Part shown: positions 61,762 through 64,000 of the stretch, one piece after another
Numbering within the stretch: position 1 is the stretch's first letter
How the letters are laid out: the number at the start of each line of letters is the position of its first letter
DNA from: Xanthobacter tagetidis
Lineage (GTDB): Bacteria > Pseudomonadota > Alphaproteobacteria > Rhizobiales > Xanthobacteraceae
NCBI RefSeq assembly: GCF_003667445.1
Contig: NZ_RCTF01000006.1
Location: 182,244 to 246,243, forward strand
DNA: 64,000 nucleotides
Direction: 5' to 3'
Notes under the pieces: generated by a model
What the model was told of the DNA's origin: nothing
Database searches by the model: none
What the model saw: only the letters and a program-made list of their open reading frames with translations
Translations under genes and position numbers: made by a program

Positions 61762-61946
61762 TTGGGCCTCCTTCCAAAATTGGACGATCAGGTATCTCAA
61801 TCGTGACCAGTTCGCAACGATTCCAAAGCAAGCGAGGCTCGTTTATGCCCCCGGCCACGGGTCGGCAATTGGCTATACGTTGCAGCGGCGGCAGCGGCGC
61901 ACGCGCGCATTGCTGCATTGCCGCTGAAACCGGAGCTGCGCAAACG

Positions 61947-61978
61947 AAAAACGCGGCGCCGGAGGTCCGACGCCGCGT
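61947..61978 (-). terminator. Rho-independent terminator of ompW
   Basis: On the minus strand an 11-base-pair stem, CGCGGCGTCGG and CCGGCGCCGCG (one G-U pair), with loop ACCT is followed by TTTTT. It ends ompW transcription before the sdh promoter region. Confidence 0.8.
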
Positions 61979-62004
61979 GAAGGAAGAACCCGGAAAAATT
62001 CCGC

Positions 62005-62685
62005 TCAGAAGCGGTAGGTCACGCCGGTGCCGAAGATCCAGGGGTTGAGCTGCGCCGTTCCGGTAAGACGCGCGCCGCCTACGGTGACGGTGAAGTCGGG
62101 CTCCAGGAAGAGCTTCTTCACGTCGAAGTTGATGCCCCAGTGCCTGTCGATCATCCAGTCGAAGCCGGCCTGCAGCGCCCAGCCGAAGCTGTCGTGCACG
62201 TCGAGCTGCGTCACCGTCGGATTCGAGGTGCTCTGGTTGAAGAAGGCGGTGTAGTTGATGCCGGCGCCGATATAGGGCTTGAACGCGCCGAAATCGGTGA
62301 AGTGGTATTGCAGGGTCAGGGTCGGGGGCAGCAGCCACACCTTGCCGATCTGGCCGAGGCCGGCGAGCGAGCCGGCGCCGTTCACGTCGTGCGGCGTGAC
62401 GCCGAGGATGAGTTCGGCCGCGATGTTCTTGGTGAAGAAGTAGGTGATGTCGAGCTCGGGGACCACGGCGTCCGAATAGGACAGGTCCGAGTTCGGAACA
62501 CCGTTCACCCAGCCGCCGCTCTCGGGCATCACATAGAGCGCGCGCACGCGGATCATCCACGGGCTCTGCTCTTCGACCACAGGCGCCTTGTACACCGGCG
62601 TCGACATGTCCGCCGCAACCGCTCCGCCCGCCGTAAGGGCCAGCAGCCCCGCGGCAAGCGCCATCCTCATACCGAATCTGGCCAT
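62005..62685 (-). CDS. ompW: OmpW-family outer membrane protein
   Basis: This 226-residue eight-stranded beta-barrel has a signal peptide (residues 1-25, ending AVAAD). The family motifs are IRVRALYVMPESGG, VVPELDITYFFTKNIAAELI in parts, and a C-terminal strand ending in YRF, the aromatic terminus recognised by the BAM complex. OmpW forms a hydrophobic channel. A near-perfect FNR/FixK box lies 64 bases upstream, consistent with the oxygen-responsive control known for ompW genes. Confidence 0.93.
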   Translation of the reverse strand: MARFGMRMALAAGLLALTAGGAVAADMSTPVYKAPVVEEQSPWMIRVRALYVMPESGGWVNGVPNSDLSYSDAVVPELDITYFFTKNIAAELILGVTPHDVNGAGSLAGLGQIGKVWLLPPTLTLQYHFTDFGAFKPYIGAGINYTAFFNQSTSNPTVTQLDVHDSFGWALQAGFDWMIDRHWGINFDVKKLFLEPDFTVTVGGARLTGTAQLNPWIFGTGVTYRF

Positions 62686-62748
62686 GGCCCGACCCCCGAT
62701 TTTGTAATTTCAATGCGCGGACTGTTTCATTGCGGGGGGCTGCGAGAA

Positions 62749-62764
62749 TTTGATCCAGATCAAA
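62749..62764. promoter_or_regulatory. FNR/FixK-type box upstream of ompW
   Basis: TTGAT-CCAG-ATCAA (62750-62763), extended by one base on each side, matches the TTGAT-N4-ATCAA anaerobox. It lies 64 bases upstream of the ompW ATG and 127 bases before the divergent esterase gene, so ompW is the more likely target. Confidence 0.7.
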
Positions 62765-62891
62765 TGTTCCACGGTCGCGCCCGACATGTGGCGATGCGGC
62801 AACACGGGCGCCGCAGCGGCGCCGCAATCGCGTCGCATGGCTCGCACCTCCCGGGCGGCGCCAACCTCATGCTGTGCAAGGATTTCATGTG

Positions 62892-64000
62892 ATGCCGGTT
62901 GTTGAGTGGGGCGAGGCGCAGGCGCTTGCGGGCCGTCGCAGAGCCTTGGGCCTGCGTCAAAGTTGCCGCCGCGCCGTTCTTGCCATGGCGGCCTTGGCCA
63001 TCGCCGCCGCCCTCCCGGCAGTACTCGTTCTGTTCGCCCTAGGTCCCGATGCGGCCGCGGGCGAGGTTCAGGAGCAGCGCCTCAGCGTGGTGGGCGAGGA
63101 CCGCCGCTATCTGGTGGTGACGCCCGATTCGCTGGCCGCGCAGCCGCCTGGGCCGCGGCCGGTGCTGATCGCGCTGCACGGCGCCATGCAGACGCCGGAG
63201 AGCTTCCGCGCCTATGCCGGCCTCGACGCCGCCGCCGAGGCCAACGGCTTCGTGGTCGTCTATCCCCAAGGCGAGGGCAAGGTGTGGAACGACGGCCGGC
63301 CCGCCGCCATGCGCCTCAAGCTGATGCTGCGGCCGGGCGACGACGAGGCCTTCCTCATGGCCCTGGTCCACAAGCTGGTGACCGAGGGCATCGCCGATCC
63401 CGCGCGCATCTATCTCGCCGGCATCTCCAATGGCGGCTTCATGGTGCAGAAGATGGCCTGCGAGCAGGCGGGCCTGTTCGCGGCCTATGTGGCGATCATG
63501 GCCACCGCGCCGGCCAATTACCGCGAGGAGTGCCGGCCGGCCCGCGCGGTGCCCATCCTGTTCATCCATGGCACCGCGGACGCGGTGATCGCCTATGACG
63601 GCTTCTGGACGCCGATCGGCGCCACCCTCTCCGCCCCCGACAGCGCGGCGCTCTATGCCCGGCTGGACGGCTGCACCGGACACGAGCAGCGCACCTTGCC
63701 CGACCGCGACCTCTATGACGGCACGCGGGTGCTGGAGCGGCGCTGGCCGTTCTGCCGCGACGGGGCGGTGGTGGCGCTCATGAGCGTCGAGCGCGGCGGC
63801 CACCAGTCGCCGGCGCGGGTGGACACGCAGCCCGACCTCGCGACGCCCTTCCTCGGCCTGCGCAGCCGCGACATCGATGCGGGCGAGGAGATCTGGCGCT
63901 TCGTCTCCGCCTTCGCCCTGCCGGTGGAGGGCAAGCCCGCCGCAGGGAGCAAGCCGGGCCCGGCCGCAGGCGGCCCGGCGGCGGCCCGGCCCGCGGCGCC
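62892..64000 (+). CDS. Depolymerase/feruloyl esterase-like protein, C-terminus cut by window
   Basis: The frame runs from the ATG at 62892 to the window edge (369 codons seen, no stop). AAGGA lies nine bases upstream. An N-terminal basic stretch and membrane-type segment (about residues 31-53) would export it. The catalytic domain is of the LpqC/polyhydroxybutyrate depolymerase esterase type: LIALHGAMQTPESFRAYAGL, YPQGEG-WN, nucleophile S179 in LAGISNGGFMVQKMAC, FIHGTADAVI, and a histidine in RGGHQSPAR. An alanine- and proline-rich tail begins near residue 350. The substrate could be PHB oligomers or an aromatic ester. Confidence 0.8.
   Translation, partial: MPVVEWGEAQALAGRRRALGLRQSCRRAVLAMAALAIAAALPAVLVLFALGPDAAAGEVQEQRLSVVGEDRRYLVVTPDSLAAQPPGPRPVLIALHGAMQTPESFRAYAGLDAAAEANGFVVVYPQGEGKVWNDGRPAAMRLKLMLRPGDDEAFLMALVHKLVTEGIADPARIYLAGISNGGFMVQKMACEQAGLFAAYVAIMATAPANYREECRPARAVPILFIHGTADAVIAYDGFWTPIGATLSAPDSAALYARLDGCTGHEQRTLPDRDLYDGTRVLERRWPFCRDGAVVALMSVERGGHQSPARVDTQPDLATPFLGLRSRDIDAGEEIWRFVSAFALPVEGKPAAGSKPGPAAGGPAAARPAA

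Noticed and set aside
61842..61868. TTGCCG/CATAAA as the sdh promoter
   Set aside because: The spacer is 15 bases and the boxes are weak; I could not choose it over other weak candidates.

Overview
This is a GC-rich chromosomal segment from an alphaproteobacterium, most likely of the order Hyphomicrobiales; a Xanthobacteraceae-like relative is my inference. The evidence is a circularly permuted two-piece tmRNA whose tag reads ANDNYAPVAQAA, an alpha-type SspB adaptor, a class I lysyl-tRNA synthetase, an ECF sigma/ChrR pair with Rhodobacter-like zinc ligands, and the tolQRAB and sdhCDAB arrangements. No tRNA, rRNA, insertion sequence, prophage or CRISPR array was seen. Gene density is high and most genes are housekeeping.

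Layout. 1-11 kb: the end of gluQRS, an AEC transporter, a solute-binding protein, a large family 2 glycosyltransferase, a SCO protein, lysK, a sulfotransferase, a 1-Cys peroxiredoxin with an AT-rich promoter, a CBS protein, a rhomboid protease and a transglutaminase-like protease. 11-23 kb: gamma carbonic anhydrase, a low-GC orphan gene at 12.3-12.8 kb, an RsmB-type methyltransferase, a nucleosidase, a TPR protein - short lipoprotein - der cluster, an L,D-transpeptidase/MepA pair, a polysaccharide deacetylase and an amidase. 23.8-28.4 kb: ybgC-tolQ-tolR-tolA-tolB without pal. 28.7-30 kb: ECF sigma factor and ChrR anti-sigma factor. 30-34.4 kb: DUF2244, nth, folA, a flavoprotein, sspB and the tmRNA gene ssrA directly upstream of sspB. 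34.5-37.5 kb: xerD, a 47-residue membrane protein, aroK and aroB. 37.8-41 kb: a polyamine-binding protein, a glutamine synthetase-like enzyme (putrescine use) and a rhodanese. 41-50.4 kb: chrA, an acyl-CoA synthetase, a CAP-domain lipoprotein, an MscS-type channel, dapE, a hydrolase, a queuosine precursor transporter and rpmB. 50.5-52 kb: a divergent SDR/TetR pair. 52-57.7 kb: a valine degradation locus (LysR, mmsA, acyl-CoA dehydrogenase, mmsB) with a vapBC toxin-antitoxin pair embedded in it. 58-62 kb: sdhCDAB. 62-64 kb: ompW with an FNR/FixK-type box, and a truncated depolymerase-like esterase.

Genes that work together: tmRNA and SspB (tagging and ClpXP delivery), TolQRAB (envelope energy transduction), the sigma factor and ChrR (photo-oxidative stress type), AroK and AroB (shikimate pathway), MmsA, acyl-CoA dehydrogenase and MmsB (valine to propionyl-CoA), and SdhCDAB (TCA cycle and respiration).

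The most notable points are the ssrA-sspB neighbourhood, the vapBC pair one base ahead of the acyl-CoA dehydrogenase, a short lipoprotein sitting where bamB is expected, the low-GC single-gene islet at 12.3 kb, two copies of an extragenic paired-hairpin element, and several well-formed regulatory palindromes.
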